A DNA stretch of 64,000 nt, taken from Exiguobacterium aurantiacum. GTDB lineage: Bacteria > Bacillota > Bacilli > Exiguobacteriales > Exiguobacteriaceae. The stretch spans positions 1,268,501 to 1,332,500 of the forward strand of contig NZ_CP101462.1 of assembly GCF_024362205.1 (NCBI RefSeq), written 5' to 3'. The notes under the pieces are model-generated. The model did not search any database. It was not told where the DNA came from and was given only the letters and a program-made list of their open reading frames with translations. This document shows positions 17,425 through 26,833 of this stretch, in pieces (position 1 is the stretch's first letter; each line of letters starts with the position of its first letter). Made by a program: the position numbers and the translations under genes.

Positions 17425-18817
17425 AATCGTCGTCATCGGCGGCGGTCCTGGCGGATATGTCGCGGCCATCAAGGCGGCCCAAGCCGGTAAAACTGTCGCA
17501 ATCGTGGAGGCTGAGAAACTTGGCGGGACATGTCTACATAAAGGCTGCATCCCGACGAAGGCGTTGTTGAAAGCGGCCCACGTCTATCAGACGGCGAAAC
17601 ACGGGAGCGCGTACGGTGTCGAGACAGGGGCCGTCACGTTCAACATGGAACGGGCCCAGTCGTTCAAACGAGACTTGGTCGCAGGATTAGAGAAAGGCAT
17701 CGAGCATTTGATGAAGCAAGGCAAAATCGAAGTGTTCCGCGGCAAAGCGTCCATCTTAGGGCCGAGCATCTTCTCACCGCAGCCGGGAACGGTCGCGGTC
17801 GAAGACGCCTCGGGCGAGTCCGAGCTTATCTTGCCGAACCAGCTCATCATCGCGACAGGATCGATTCCGCGCGAACTGCCTGGCCTCCCGTTTGACCATA
17901 CACGCATCTTGAACTCGGATGACCTGCTCCAGTTCGAACAGTTGCCGGACTCAATCGCCATCGTCGGCGGTGGCGTCATCGGTGTCGAATGGGCCTCGAT
18001 GCTCATCGACTTAGATGTAAACGTCACTTTGATCGAAGTCGGGGAGCGTCTGTTGCCGCTCGAAGACAAAGCGGTGTCACGAGAAGTCGAACGGCTCCTC
18101 AAAAAGCGCGGCGTAAAAGTGAAAAAGAACGTGACGGTCGACCCAGAACGGACGATTGTGTCCTCGGACGATGTCGCACTCGCCGTCGGGGATGAGACGA
18201 TTTCGGTCGACTGCGTCCTCGTCTCGGTCGGACGGGTCGCCAATACGGAGCATCTCGGCTTACAGAACACCTCGATTGTCGTCGAGAACGGTGTCATCCA
18301 AGTCGATGAACAGTATCGGACGAAAGAACGTCACATCTTCGCCATTGGAGACTGCATCGGCAAACTCCAGCTCGCCCATGTCGCCTCGGCGGAAGGGGTG
18401 AAGGCGGTCGAGACGATTCTCGGCCACGAGCCGACACCGCTCGATTACGCCTTGATCCCACGTTGCGTCTATGGGGTGCCGGAAGTCGCATCGGTCGGCA
18501 TGACCGAGGAAACAGCCAAAGCGGCCGGACATGAAGTCAAGACGGGCACGTATCGTTTCAACGGCCTCGGCAAGGCCCGCATCGAAGGGCAAGCGGATGG
18601 GTTCGTCAAACTTGTATCGGACAAGGAAACCGACGACCTGCTCGGGGTGCACATCGTCGGACCGAAAGCGACAGAATTAATCACAGAAGGCGGACTCGCT
18701 CTCGTCTTGAACGCCACGGCATGGGAAATGGGCCAGCTCGTCCATCCTCACCCGGCGCTGAGCGAAGCGTTCCAAGAGGCGGCACTGGCCGTCGACGGAT
18801 TACCGATTCACGCCTAA
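17408..18817 (+). CDS. lpdA: Dihydrolipoyl dehydrogenase (E3) of the branched-chain complex
   Basis: E3 reoxidises lipoyl groups on BkdB with NAD. The 469-residue flavoprotein shows the FAD motif VVIGGGPGGYVAAIKAA, the redox-active cysteines in GGTCLHKGCIPTK, the NAD motif IAIVGGGVIGVEWASML and the C-terminal active-site HPHPALSE. ATG 17408 (MAREFEIVV) is preceded by GAGGGGG inside buk. It matches lpdV of the Bacillus bkd operon. Confidence 0.95.
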   Translation: MAREFEIVVIGGGPGGYVAAIKAAQAGKTVAIVEAEKLGGTCLHKGCIPTKALLKAAHVYQTAKHGSAYGVETGAVTFNMERAQSFKRDLVAGLEKGIEHLMKQGKIEVFRGKASILGPSIFSPQPGTVAVEDASGESELILPNQLIIATGSIPRELPGLPFDHTRILNSDDLLQFEQLPDSIAIVGGGVIGVEWASMLIDLDVNVTLIEVGERLLPLEDKAVSREVERLLKKRGVKVKKNVTVDPERTIVSSDDVALAVGDETISVDCVLVSVGRVANTEHLGLQNTSIVVENGVIQVDEQYRTKERHIFAIGDCIGKLQLAHVASAEGVKAVETILGHEPTPLDYALIPRCVYGVPEVASVGMTEETAKAAGHEVKTGTYRFNGLGKARIEGQADGFVKLVSDKETDDLLGVHIVGPKATELITEGGLALVLNATAWEMGQLVHPHPALSEAFQEAALAVDGLPIHA

Positions 18818-18829
18818 GGAGGAAACAGA

Positions 18830-19837
18830 ATGGAACAGATGACTGTGAATTCATATGAGGAACTAGGGTTGACGAAACAAGACCTCGGTGCGATGTACGA
18901 GACGATGGTCCGTGCCCGTAAAATCGATGAGCGCATGTGGAAATTAAACCGTGCCGGAAAAATCCCGTTCGTCGTCTCGTGTCAAGGACAAGAGGCGGCC
19001 CAAGTCGGTGCGGCGTTCGCGCTCGAGAAAGGGACGGACTACATCCTCCCGTATTACCGGGATGTCGCCGTCGTCTTACACTTCGGACAGACGGCCCGCG
19101 ACTTGATGTTGTCGGCGTTCGCCAAGGCGGAGGACCCGAACTCGGGCGGTCGTCAAATGCCGGGCCATTTCGGTTCGAAACAGCACCGCATCGTGACGGG
19201 CTCGTCTCCGGTGACGACGCAAGTGCCGCATGCGGTCGGTGTGGCACTCGCCGCCAAACTGAAAAAAGAAGAGCTCGTCACGTTCGTCTCGTTCGGTGAA
19301 GGCTCGTCGAACCAAGGGGACTTCCACGAAGGCGCGAACTTCGCGGGTGTCCATAAATTGCCGGTGATCTTGTTCTGTGAGAACAACAAATATGCCATCT
19401 CGGTACCGCTCTCGAAGCAGCTCGCCTGTGAGCGCGTGTCGGACCGGGCCAAAGGTTACGGCATGCCTGGCGTCACGGTCGATGGGACAGATCCGATCGC
19501 CGTCTATGTCGTCGTGAAAGAAGCCCGTGCCCGCGCCCTTCGCGGTGAAGGCCCGACACTCATCGAAGCCGAGGTCGAACGTCTCGTACCGCATTCGTCG
19601 GATGACGATGACAAAGCGTACCGCTCGGTCGAAGAGTTGGCTAACCTGAAGAATCGCGACGGGAATCAATTGTTCCGGAAGCGTTTGATCGAGGACGGCG
19701 TCATGACCGAGGAAGAACTCGCAGAGATCGAGGCGAACGTCGATCGTGAAGTCAATGAGGCGACTGCTTACGCCGACAAGGCACCATATGCGTCTCCTGA
19801 ATCGACGATGGACCATGTGTACGAGGGGGAAATGTGA
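18830..19837 (+). CDS. bkdAA: Branched-chain 2-oxo acid dehydrogenase E1 alpha subunit
   Basis: This is the thiamine-diphosphate-binding half of the decarboxylase. The 335-residue protein has ARKIDERMWKLNRAGK, PYYRDVAVVLHFGQTA, and the ThDP motif FGEGSSNQGDFHEGANFA with ENNKYAIS. The start is led by AAGGAGG. It overlaps bkdAB by one base (TGATG), in keeping with equal production of the two subunits. Confidence 0.94.
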   Translation: MEQMTVNSYEELGLTKQDLGAMYETMVRARKIDERMWKLNRAGKIPFVVSCQGQEAAQVGAAFALEKGTDYILPYYRDVAVVLHFGQTARDLMLSAFAKAEDPNSGGRQMPGHFGSKQHRIVTGSSPVTTQVPHAVGVALAAKLKKEELVTFVSFGEGSSNQGDFHEGANFAGVHKLPVILFCENNKYAISVPLSKQLACERVSDRAKGYGMPGVTVDGTDPIAVYVVVKEARARALRGEGPTLIEAEVERLVPHSSDDDDKAYRSVEELANLKNRDGNQLFRKRLIEDGVMTEEELAEIEANVDREVNEATAYADKAPYASPESTMDHVYEGEM

Positions 19838-20814
19838 TGAAAACGTTTATTGAAGCGATCAATGAAGCGATCCATGAAGAGATGGAACGCGATGAGAACG
19901 TCTTCGTGCTCGGGGAAGATGTCGGTGTCCGTGGCGGTGTGTTCCGCGCGACGCAAGGCTTGATTGAGAAGTATGGTGAGGACCGCGTCATCGATGCGCC
20001 GCTCGCCGAGAGTGCGATCGCAGGTGTCGGGATCGGGGCGGCCATGTACGGCATGCGTCCGATCGCCGAAATGCAATTCGCCGACTTCATCATGCCGGCG
20101 GTCAACCAAATCGTCTCCGAAGCGGCAAAAATCCGCTACCGTTCAAATAACGATTGGACGTGCCCGATGGTCATCCGTGCACCGTTCGGCGGTGGGATTC
20201 ATGGCGCGCTCTATCATTCTCAATCGGTCGAGGCGATGTTCAATTCGACACCTGGCCTCAAGGTCGTCATCCCGTCCGACCCGGTCGATGCGAAAGGATT
20301 GCTCAAGTCAGCCATCCGCTCGAACGACCCGGTCCTCTTCTTCGAACATAAACGGGCGTACCGCCTCTTGAAAGCCGACATTCCGACTGACGACTATACG
20401 GTCGAAATCGGCAAGGCCGCCGTCAAACGGGAAGGTGACGACATCACGATTATCACGTACGGTCTGTGCGTCCATATGGCCCAGGAAGCGGCGAAGACGC
20501 TCGAAGGCGAAGGCATCAGTACGCACATCCTCGATTTGCGCACGATCTATCCGCTCGACCAAGAGGGGATCGTCGAAGCCGTCAAGAAGACCGGGAAAGT
20601 GCTCCTCGTCACCGAGGACAATAAAGAAGGTAGCATCATCGGGGAAGTCGCGGCCATCATCGCGGAGAAAGCGCTGTTCGAACTCGACGCGCCAATCGAG
20701 CGTCTGGCGGGACCGGACGTGCCGTCGATGCCGTATGCACCACCGATGGAGAAATTTTTCATCGTATCCCCTGAAAAAATCGCGGAGCGGGCACGTCAGC
20801 TCGCCGCCTTTTAA
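19837..20814 (+). CDS. bkdAB: Branched-chain 2-oxo acid dehydrogenase E1 beta subunit
   Basis: The 325-residue transketolase-type subunit pairs with BkdAA. It has NVFVLGEDVGVRGGVFRAT, DAPLAESAIAGVGIGAAMYG and the C-terminal domain with DLRTIYPLD. I choose ATG 19837, with GAGGGGG seven nt upstream; a GTG three bases earlier is less well placed. Confidence 0.94.
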   Translation: MKTFIEAINEAIHEEMERDENVFVLGEDVGVRGGVFRATQGLIEKYGEDRVIDAPLAESAIAGVGIGAAMYGMRPIAEMQFADFIMPAVNQIVSEAAKIRYRSNNDWTCPMVIRAPFGGGIHGALYHSQSVEAMFNSTPGLKVVIPSDPVDAKGLLKSAIRSNDPVLFFEHKRAYRLLKADIPTDDYTVEIGKAAVKREGDDITIITYGLCVHMAQEAAKTLEGEGISTHILDLRTIYPLDQEGIVEAVKKTGKVLLVTEDNKEGSIIGEVAAIIAEKALFELDAPIERLAGPDVPSMPYAPPMEKFFIVSPEKIAERARQLAAF

Positions 20815-20825
20815 GGAGGGGTCGT

Positions 20826-22145
20826 ATGGAACAGACAATTAAAATGCCACAGCTCGGAGAAAGTGTCACTGAGGGGACGATCACAACGTTTCTCGTCAAA
20901 CCAGGTGACCGCGTCGAGGAGTATGAGCCGCTCGCCGAGGTCATGACCGATAAAGTAACCGCTGAGATTCCGGCGACGAGCGCCGGTGTCGTGAAACAGA
21001 TTTTAATCAGTGAAGGCGATACGGTCGCCGTCGGCACACCGGTCCTCGTCATGGAAGTCGAAGGTGCCGAGTCTGCGCCGGCGAAAGCAGAAGTGGAAGT
21101 AGAACCGGCACAAGTCGAAGCGGACCCGGTCGAGACGAAGCAAGCGGTCACTGCCGCATCGGCTGCACCGCGGAAACAGAATAACGGACGGTTCTCACCG
21201 GCCGTCATCCGACTCGCCAACGAGAATGCAATCGATTTGAACGAGCTCGACGGCAGCGGCCTCGGCGGTCGCATCACGCGCAAAGACGTCCTTCGCTATT
21301 TGTCGGAAGGCCGTCCGGTCAAACCGGAAGCGGCGACGCAAGCTCCGGTTCAAGAGACGATGACACAAACGAAGCTCGACGTGCCTGAGACGGTCGCGGC
21401 ACCGGCTGTAACGCAGCCTGCCCCGGCAGCCAGCTCGTCGTCGGACCGAGTCGAACTCATTCCGACGGCCGGTGTCCGTCAAGCGATCGCGAACAACATG
21501 GTACGCTCGAAACATGAGGCCCCGCATGCGTGGCTCATGATCGAGGTCGATGTGACGAACCTCGTCGCAGCCCGGGCTAAGTTGAAAGACGAGTTCTTCA
21601 AACGGGAAGGTGTCAAGCTGACGTTCATGCCGTTCTTCATGAAGGCGGCCATCGAGGCGCTGAAAAAACATCCGATGATGAACTCCGAATGGGCAGGCGA
21701 TCACATCAAAGTCCATCAAGACATCCATCTATCGGTCGCCGTCGCGGCGAACGATGCCCTCTACGTCCCGGTCATCAAGCATGCGGACGAGAAGAACATC
21801 AAAGGTCTCGCTGTCGCCCTTCAAGACGTCGCGGCCCGTGCCCGCGCCAATCGCTTGAAAGCGGACGAGATGCGGGGCGGCACGTTCACGATCAACAACA
21901 CGGGTGCGTTCGGTTCAATCCAATCGGCCCCGATTCTGAATTACCCGCAAGCGGCGATTTTGTCGGTCGAGTCGATCGTGAAGCGCCCGGTATGGGTGAA
22001 CGGGATGTTCGCGGCGCGCGATATGGTCAACTTGTGCATGTCGGTCGACCACCGCGTCCTCGACGGTCTCGTCGCCGGTCAGTTCTTGCAGGCAATCAAA
22101 CAGTCGCTTGAATCGATCAATCCCGACACGTATACGCTCTATTGA
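20826..22145 (+). CDS. bkdB: Branched-chain 2-oxo acid dehydrogenase E2, lipoyl acyltransferase
   Basis: The 439-residue core protein has an N-terminal lipoyl domain with the lipoylated lysine in EVMTDKVTAEIPA (about residue 43), a Pro/Ala/Glu-rich linker, a peripheral-subunit-binding domain (SPAVIRLANENAIDLNELDG), a second linker and the acyltransferase domain ending with the catalytic SVDHRVLDG. It transfers the branched acyl group to CoA. It is the last gene of the operon, followed by a strong terminator. Confidence 0.95.
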   Translation: MEQTIKMPQLGESVTEGTITTFLVKPGDRVEEYEPLAEVMTDKVTAEIPATSAGVVKQILISEGDTVAVGTPVLVMEVEGAESAPAKAEVEVEPAQVEADPVETKQAVTAASAAPRKQNNGRFSPAVIRLANENAIDLNELDGSGLGGRITRKDVLRYLSEGRPVKPEAATQAPVQETMTQTKLDVPETVAAPAVTQPAPAASSSSDRVELIPTAGVRQAIANNMVRSKHEAPHAWLMIEVDVTNLVAARAKLKDEFFKREGVKLTFMPFFMKAAIEALKKHPMMNSEWAGDHIKVHQDIHLSVAVAANDALYVPVIKHADEKNIKGLAVALQDVAARARANRLKADEMRGGTFTINNTGAFGSIQSAPILNYPQAAILSVESIVKRPVWVNGMFAARDMVNLCMSVDHRVLDGLVAGQFLQAIKQSLESINPDTYTLY

Positions 22146-22152
22146 TTCACGT

Positions 22153-22180
22153 CCTGCCTTCAGTCGAAGGCAGGATTTTT
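22153..22180 (+). terminator. Terminator of the ptb-bkdB operon
   Basis: A perfect 9-bp stem CCTGCCTTC / GAAGGCAGG with an AGTC loop is followed by ATTTTT. Confidence 0.92.
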
Positions 22181-22185
22181 CATAT

Positions 22186-22213
22186 AAAAAAGCCACGGAT
22201 CCGTTTCCGTGGC
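22186..22213 (-). terminator. Terminator of spo0M
   Basis: On the minus strand GCCACGGA pairs with TCCGTGGC and is followed by six T. It stands back to back with the bkdB terminator. Confidence 0.9.
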
Positions 22214-22221
22214 GGTAGAAG

Positions 22222-22998
22222 TCAAATGGAGCGTTCGATTAACGTTTCGAGGTCACGCCGGATGCGCTCGGGCGAGGCGAGCTCGGCGTTCGTGTAGCTG
22301 AGGCGGTGTGTCGACTCGTCGGTCCCCGTCAAATCGGCGAACAGGCTGCCGAGGTTATGGACGCTCTTGTCGACTTGAATCAATAAATCTAGCGACGACT
22401 CCGTTTGCAGCATGACGACTTCGAGCTCATCAAGTTTGCGTCCGTAGCTCGTCCCGTTCGGTGAATATTCGAGTTCTTGGGCAATCGGGAGGCGACCGGA
22501 ACGATGGCGGGCCGGAAGCATCTCAGTATCGGCCTTCTTCAAGCGGAAGCCGATGTCGTCGAGCACGTCGAGGACGACCTGCTGGGCCTGGTTCGGTTTG
22601 ACGAGAATCGAGTCCTCGTCTTTCGGGTCGACGGCCTGGGCGATGTCGAGGCCGGTCTCGATCCATGATTTGGACTGGCTGACCGAGATCGGTGTGTTGT
22701 ACGGGACCTCGATCGTGAACGGGATCTCTTTCACTTCCTCAGGACCGATCATGAACGGCGCCTCATTCAACAAGATCTTCTCGATCGTGAACGTCGAATA
22801 CGTCGTCTTGTCGTTCACCTCATGTTTATAGAGCGTGTTGAAGAAGATGTAAATCCGGTCGACCGATTGTTCGGTGCTGCCGCCTTTAATATGGACGACA
22901 CCGTCGAGCGTCCCGCCAGGCACACAGGCGCTCTCGGTGAGTCGCGTGTCCACTGTCGCGGCGCCGATTCCAATCGATGATAATAACTTTTTGAACAT
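22222..22998 (-). CDS. spo0M: Sporulation-control protein Spo0M
   Basis: The 258-residue arrestin-like protein starts MFKKLLSSIGIGAATVDTRL, with the family segments VDRIYIFFNTLYKHEV and KEIPFTIEVPYNTPIS, and has the same length as the B. subtilis protein. Spo0M affects sporulation and cell morphology in Bacillus; its presence in a lineage lacking spoIVB suggests another role. Start is preceded by AAAGGAGG. It is transcribed leftward, divergent from the following methyltransferase gene. Confidence 0.9.
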   Translation of the reverse strand: MFKKLLSSIGIGAATVDTRLTESACVPGGTLDGVVHIKGGSTEQSVDRIYIFFNTLYKHEVNDKTTYSTFTIEKILLNEAPFMIGPEEVKEIPFTIEVPYNTPISVSQSKSWIETGLDIAQAVDPKDEDSILVKPNQAQQVVLDVLDDIGFRLKKADTEMLPARHRSGRLPIAQELEYSPNGTSYGRKLDELEVVMLQTESSLDLLIQVDKSVHNLGSLFADLTGTDESTHRLSYTNAELASPERIRRDLETLIERSI

Positions 22999-23097
22999 AC
23001 AATGATCCTCCTTTGACGTTTGCACGTGTTCGTGTAATAGTATGTACGAATACACGTGAACAAAAGTTTCGAAACTATTGAAAAAAGGATGAACGCA

Positions 23098-24282
23098 GTG
23101 GAATATACAGAGTTAAAACAGCGGCTCGCTGATGTGATTCACCAAAACGAGCTCGTGACGGCGACAATCAGCCAACCCCGCCTCAAGTCGAACGATTTGC
23201 GCCGGATCAAACTTAAACCGGTCTTATTGAAAGGCGAGTACCATATACAGTTCGAATACCAATTTGAACGGGTGATGAAACATAAAAATCTCACGTCGGA
23301 CGAGGCGGTCATCGAACTCGAGGAACTGCTCGAGACGTTTCGCCAAGGACAGTTTCAACTGAAGGCATCCGAGCTCCATTTCCAACTGTCTAAAAAGTTT
23401 AAAGTGACGTTCAAAGAACGCGAGACGGCCGTCAAACAAGTGCAGCTGAGCCATAACCGCGAGAAGCAGTACGTGTTGCCGCTCGATGAACCGGTACCGT
23501 TCCTCATCCGTCTCGGTGTCCAGTCCGAGGACGGAAAAGTGAAACGTCAAAAATACGATAAGTTCAAACAAATCAACCGTTTCCTCGAATTTATCGAGGA
23601 CTCGATTAAACACTTGCCGACCGACCGGACCGTCCGGATTCTTGACTTCGGATCTGGAAAGTCGTATTTAACGTTCGCCCTCTACCACTTCCTGCATGAG
23701 ATGAAAGGGTACGACGTTCATATCACCGGGCTTGATTTGAAGAAAGAAGTCATCGAGGAGTGTGCGGGGATCGCCCGTGACCTCGGCTATGAACGTCTCG
23801 AGTTCCTCGTCGGCGACATCAACGAGTTCGAAGGCGAGACGGCGGTCGATATGGTCGTCACGCTCCATGCGTGTGACGTCGCGACAGACATGGCGCTCGC
23901 CCGGGCCGTGCGTTGGGGTGCGAAAGTCATCTTGAGCGTGCCGTGCTGTCAAAAAGAATTGAACCGTCAACTTGAGGCACCGAGCCTTGACGTCATGTTG
24001 CAACATGGACTCATCAAAGAGCGGTTCGCCGCGCTCGCCACTGATTCGATTCGGGCCGAATTGCTCGGTCTCGTCGGCTATGAAGCCCAACTGCTCGAGT
24101 TCATCGACATGGAGCACACACCGAAAAACATTCTCATCCGGGCCTATTTGACGAACCGGGAAGCGACCGATGAAGCACGGGCCCGCTATGTGGCGTTCAA
24201 GACGTTATTGAACGCGACACCGTTCCTAGAAGGGCAATTGAGCGATAGACTTGTCCTAACCGATCCACAAGACGTAAAATGA
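23098..24282 (+). CDS. Class I SAM-dependent methyltransferase, target unknown
   Basis: A 394-residue protein with an N-terminal region of about 170 residues that I do not recognise and a C-terminal methyltransferase fold. The SAM-binding motif is ILDFGSGKSYLTFALYHF, followed by GLDLKKEVIEEC. The VPCCQKELNRQ motif after the sheet recalls RNA or DNA methyltransferase-like proteins of the DUF/COG class found next to bkd genes in Bacilli. GTG 23098 is chosen because AAAGGA lies 8 nt upstream; ATG 23089 would abut the ribosome site. The substrate cannot be told from sequence. Confidence 0.75.
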   Translation: MEYTELKQRLADVIHQNELVTATISQPRLKSNDLRRIKLKPVLLKGEYHIQFEYQFERVMKHKNLTSDEAVIELEELLETFRQGQFQLKASELHFQLSKKFKVTFKERETAVKQVQLSHNREKQYVLPLDEPVPFLIRLGVQSEDGKVKRQKYDKFKQINRFLEFIEDSIKHLPTDRTVRILDFGSGKSYLTFALYHFLHEMKGYDVHITGLDLKKEVIEECAGIARDLGYERLEFLVGDINEFEGETAVDMVVTLHACDVATDMALARAVRWGAKVILSVPCCQKELNRQLEAPSLDVMLQHGLIKERFAALATDSIRAELLGLVGYEAQLLEFIDMEHTPKNILIRAYLTNREATDEARARYVAFKTLLNATPFLEGQLSDRLVLTDPQDVK

Positions 24283-24316
24283 GAAAGAATAGACGCAAGT
24301 CGAAAGGGGAAACAAT

Positions 24317-24745
24317 ATGGATTTTCAATTATATTTTCAAGATGTAGTCGAACAAGCTCGCAATGAGGTACGCTCTGCAGGGTACACGGAACTTACGACA
24401 CCGGAAGAAGTCGACGCGGCGTTAACGAAAGAAGGCAAGACGCTCGTCCTCGTCAACTCGGTCTGTGGCTGTGCCGGTGGCATCGCCCGTCCGGCAGCGG
24501 CATACGTGAACAAGATGGAAGGCGTCAAGCCGGATCAGTTCGTCACCGTGTTCGCAGGTCAAGATCGTGAAGCGACGGACCGGGCCCGTGAATACTTCGA
24601 AGGCTACGCCCCGTCGTCACCATCGATCGCGTTGTTAGAAGACGGCAATATCGTCACGATGGTCGAGCGGAGCACGATTGAATCATCGACGGCCGAAGAG
24701 CTCGTCGAGCAGTTACAGACGTTGTTCGATATTTATTACGCCTAA
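24317..24745 (+). CDS. brxB: Bacilliredoxin BrxB (YqiW)
   Basis: The 142-residue thioredoxin-fold protein of the YphP/YqiW family has the CGC active site in [14 protein letters not shown]. It removes bacillithiol from S-bacillithiolated proteins. Length and the start [11 protein letters not shown] fit the family. In B. subtilis yqiW also lies directly before the artPQR genes, as here. Ribosome site AAAGGGG. Confidence 0.92.
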   Translation: MDFQLYFQDVVEQARNEVRSAGYTELTTPEEVDAALTKEGKTLVLVNSVCGCAGGIARPAAAYVNKMEGVKPDQFVTVFAGQDREATDRAREYFEGYAPSSPSIALLEDGNIVTMVERSTIESSTAEELVEQLQTLFDIYYA

Positions 24746-24751
24746 GAAGTG

Positions 24752-24779
24752 AGCGCAGAGGCATTGCCTTTGCGCTTTT
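24752..24779 (+). terminator. Terminator after brxB
   Basis: AGCGCA-AGGC pairs with GCCT-TGCGCT around an ATT loop with one mismatch, then TTTT. Confidence 0.8.
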
Positions 24780-24800
24780 GCTTAAGAAGGGAACGATGAG

Positions 24801-25142
24801 ATGGAACCAGTCGTCAAAATCATGAGCGAGGCCGAATATACGATCGCCTTGTCGCGTGGTGAGATCAATGAACCGACCCTCCAGACGGAAGGGTATATTC
24901 GTTGTTGCACCCCGCAACAGATCGGTAAATTCGTGCGTCGGCATTATCATGGGGAGCGAGTCGTACTCGTCTCGTTCCATGTCGGACGTCTCGGCAGCCT
25001 GCTCCACTACGAGTTTGACGAGGACGGGGAACGCTATCCCCACGTGTATAGCGCCATCCCGATCGCGTCGGTCAAACGGGTGCAGCCCTACGGCTCTCGC
25101 GACAACGGTACGGTCACTTATTTTGCTTACGAGCGAATGTGA
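24801..25142 (+). CDS. DUF952 family protein
   Basis: The 113-residue protein has the features of DUF952: EGYIRCCTPQQIGKFV, a central VLVSFHVGRLGSLLHYEFD and YPHVYSAIPIASVKRVQPY. These correspond to the usual glu-gly-phe-ile-his and phe-pro-his-iso-tyr signatures with changes. Function is unknown. It begins 22 bp after the brxB terminator, with GAAGGGA upstream, and ends before the CodY-boxed promoter of artP. Confidence 0.78.
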   Translation: MEPVVKIMSEAEYTIALSRGEINEPTLQTEGYIRCCTPQQIGKFVRRHYHGERVVLVSFHVGRLGSLLHYEFDEDGERYPHVYSAIPIASVKRVQPYGSRDNGTVTYFAYERM

Positions 25143-25247
25143 CCGTATTTTTTTTTAGATTTTATGCATGAATATACTTTACAAGTAATAATTATGTGTA
25201 TATAGTGGTTGAAGAACAAGTCGGACATATGATGAGTTAGAGAACAG

Positions 25248-25276
25248 TTGAGCAACATTCACATATATGTCATAAT
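25248..25276 (+). promoter_or_regulatory. Sigma-A promoter of the art operon
   Basis: TTGAGC (25248-25253) and CATAAT (25271-25276) are exactly 17 bp apart, in AT-rich DNA 52 bp upstream of the artP start. Confidence 0.72.
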
Positions 25277-25297
25277 TTTGTTAAAGTTCTGAAAATT
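25274..25297 (+). promoter_or_regulatory. Two overlapping CodY boxes
   Basis: AATTTTGTTAAAGTT (25274-25288) matches the CodY consensus AATTTTCWGAAAATT at 12 of 15 positions, and AAAGTTCTGAAAATT (25283-25297) at 13 of 15. They overlap by 6 bp, an arrangement known for CodY sites. They cover the end of the -10 box and the transcription start, so binding should repress. Confidence 0.78.
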
Positions 25298-25327
25298 TCA
25301 TCCTATATGAAGAAAGGGACGATGAAC

Positions 25328-26116
25328 ATGAAAAAAGGTTTTCTAGCATTATGTATCGCGAGTCTGGCCGCTTTCACGGTAGCTTGCGGGTCGGACGTGA
25401 ATGAAGGGGGCAGCACGTCGACCGATGAGGAGGATAAAGTCATCGTCATGGGGACGAGTGCTGACTATTTCCCATATGAGTTCGTCGATACGGCGAACGG
25501 CGATGAGATTGTCGGCTTCGACATCGATATCGCCAAGCAAGTGGCCGAGAACATGGGCTATGAATTGAAAATTGAAGACATGGACTTTGGTAGCCTGCTT
25601 GGGGCGCTCAATGCCGGCCGTGTCGACTTCGTCATGGCGGGTATGACGCCGACAGAAGAACGAAAAGAGAACGCCGATTTCTCGGATATCTATTTCACGG
25701 CAAAAAACTTGATCCTGTCAAAAGGGGATGCCATCCAGTCGCTTGAAGACTTGGACGGCAAGCAAGTCGGGGTCCAACTCGGTTCGATTCAAGAAGGGAT
25801 TGCCAAAGAGCAAATCCCGGGCGCTGAAATCGTCGCCTTGAACAAGATCCCAGAGATCATCCAGGAAATCAAGACGGGGCGCATCGATGCGATGGTCATC
25901 GAGGATACGGTCGCGAAGAAATATCTTGACCAAGACAGCGAACTTTCAACGTTTGAAATCGTCGACGAGGAAGAGGCCGGTTCTGCCGCTGCCTTCCGCA
26001 AGGACGATGAGCTCCGCGATCAATTCAATGAAGAGTTGAACAAGATGATTGATTCAGGAGAAATCGAGAAGTTGGCACAAAAATGGTTCGAACAAGAAGC
26101 AGCACCAGCTGAATAA
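25328..26116 (+). CDS. artP: Amino-acid ABC transporter substrate-binding lipoprotein (arginine type)
   Basis: The 262-residue protein has a signal peptide ending in the lipobox FTVAC (Cys about residue 20) and the SBP_bac_3 fold: YFPYEFVDTANGDEIVGFDIDIAKQVAENM in pieces, VDFVMAGMTPTEERKENADF and QVGVQLGSIQEG. It captures a polar amino acid outside the membrane. Position after brxB and before matching permease and ATPase genes equals B. subtilis artP (yqiX), an arginine binder. ATG 25328 is chosen, 9 nt after AAAGGG. Confidence 0.9.
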   Translation: MKKGFLALCIASLAAFTVACGSDVNEGGSTSTDEEDKVIVMGTSADYFPYEFVDTANGDEIVGFDIDIAKQVAENMGYELKIEDMDFGSLLGALNAGRVDFVMAGMTPTEERKENADFSDIYFTAKNLILSKGDAIQSLEDLDGKQVGVQLGSIQEGIAKEQIPGAEIVALNKIPEIIQEIKTGRIDAMVIEDTVAKKYLDQDSELSTFEIVDEEEAGSAAAFRKDDELRDQFNEELNKMIDSGEIEKLAQKWFEQEAAPAE

Positions 26117-26125
26117 AGATTGAAG

Positions 26126-26159
26126 AAGGCTGACTGAAAATATCAGTCAGCCTTTTTTT
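26126..26159 (+). terminator. Internal terminator between artP and artQ
   Basis: A perfect 12-bp stem AAGGCTGACTGA / TCAGTCAGCCTT (26126-26137 and 26143-26154) runs into a tract of T. The artQ ribosome site AGGAGG follows at once, so partial read-through would give more binding protein than permease. Confidence 0.9.
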
Positions 26160-26173
26160 AGGAGGAACTCACA

Positions 26174-26833
26174 ATGGATTTTAGTCGGATTTATGATTCT
26201 ATCCCGTATATTCTCGAAGGGATCCCGGTCATGTTCCAAGTCGTGCTCGTCTCGGCCTTGCTCGGGATCACGCTCGGGGTCGTCGTCGCCACATTCAAAA
26301 TCGTCCCGAACCGGCTCGTCAATTTTATCGGACACGCCTATACGGCCGTATTCCGCGGAACACCGCTCATCTTGCAACTCGCGATCATCCACTTCGGTTT
26401 GCCGCAGTTGACCGGTTACATCACGACGCCGTATCAGTCGGCCGTCATCGCCTTCTCGCTCAACTCGGCAGCCTATATCTCGGAAATCATCCGGGCCGGG
26501 ATTCAAGCGGTCGATAAAGGGCAGTGGGAAGCATCGGACGCGCTCGGCGTCCCGTACGTCAAACAATTACGGTCGATCATCTTGCCGCAGGCGTTTAAAA
26601 ACATCTTGCCGGCCCTCGTCAATGAGATGATCACGCTCACGAAAGAATCGGCGCTCGTCTCGACGGTCGGCGTGCTCGACATCATGCGCCGGGCGCAAAT
26701 CGTCGGTGGGCAAAAGGCGATCTACTTTGAACCGCTCCTGTTTGCCGGTGTGATATACTTTACAATAGTGATGGTGTTGACGTATCTTGGTCAACGTCTA
26801 GAAAAACGGCTTAGAAAGAGTGATGGCAGATGA
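26174..26833 (+). CDS. artQ: Amino-acid ABC transporter permease
   Basis: The 219-residue HisM-type permease has about five membrane segments and the EAA loop [21 protein letters not shown] that docks the ATPase; [12 protein letters not shown] is the usual N-terminal signature. It forms the channel for the ArtP substrate. AGGAGG precedes the start and the end overlaps artR by 4 nt. Confidence 0.92.
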   Translation: MDFSRIYDSIPYILEGIPVMFQVVLVSALLGITLGVVVATFKIVPNRLVNFIGHAYTAVFRGTPLILQLAIIHFGLPQLTGYITTPYQSAVIAFSLNSAAYISEIIRAGIQAVDKGQWEASDALGVPYVKQLRSIILPQAFKNILPALVNEMITLTKESALVSTVGVLDIMRRAQIVGGQKAIYFEPLLFAGVIYFTIVMVLTYLGQRLEKRLRKSDGR

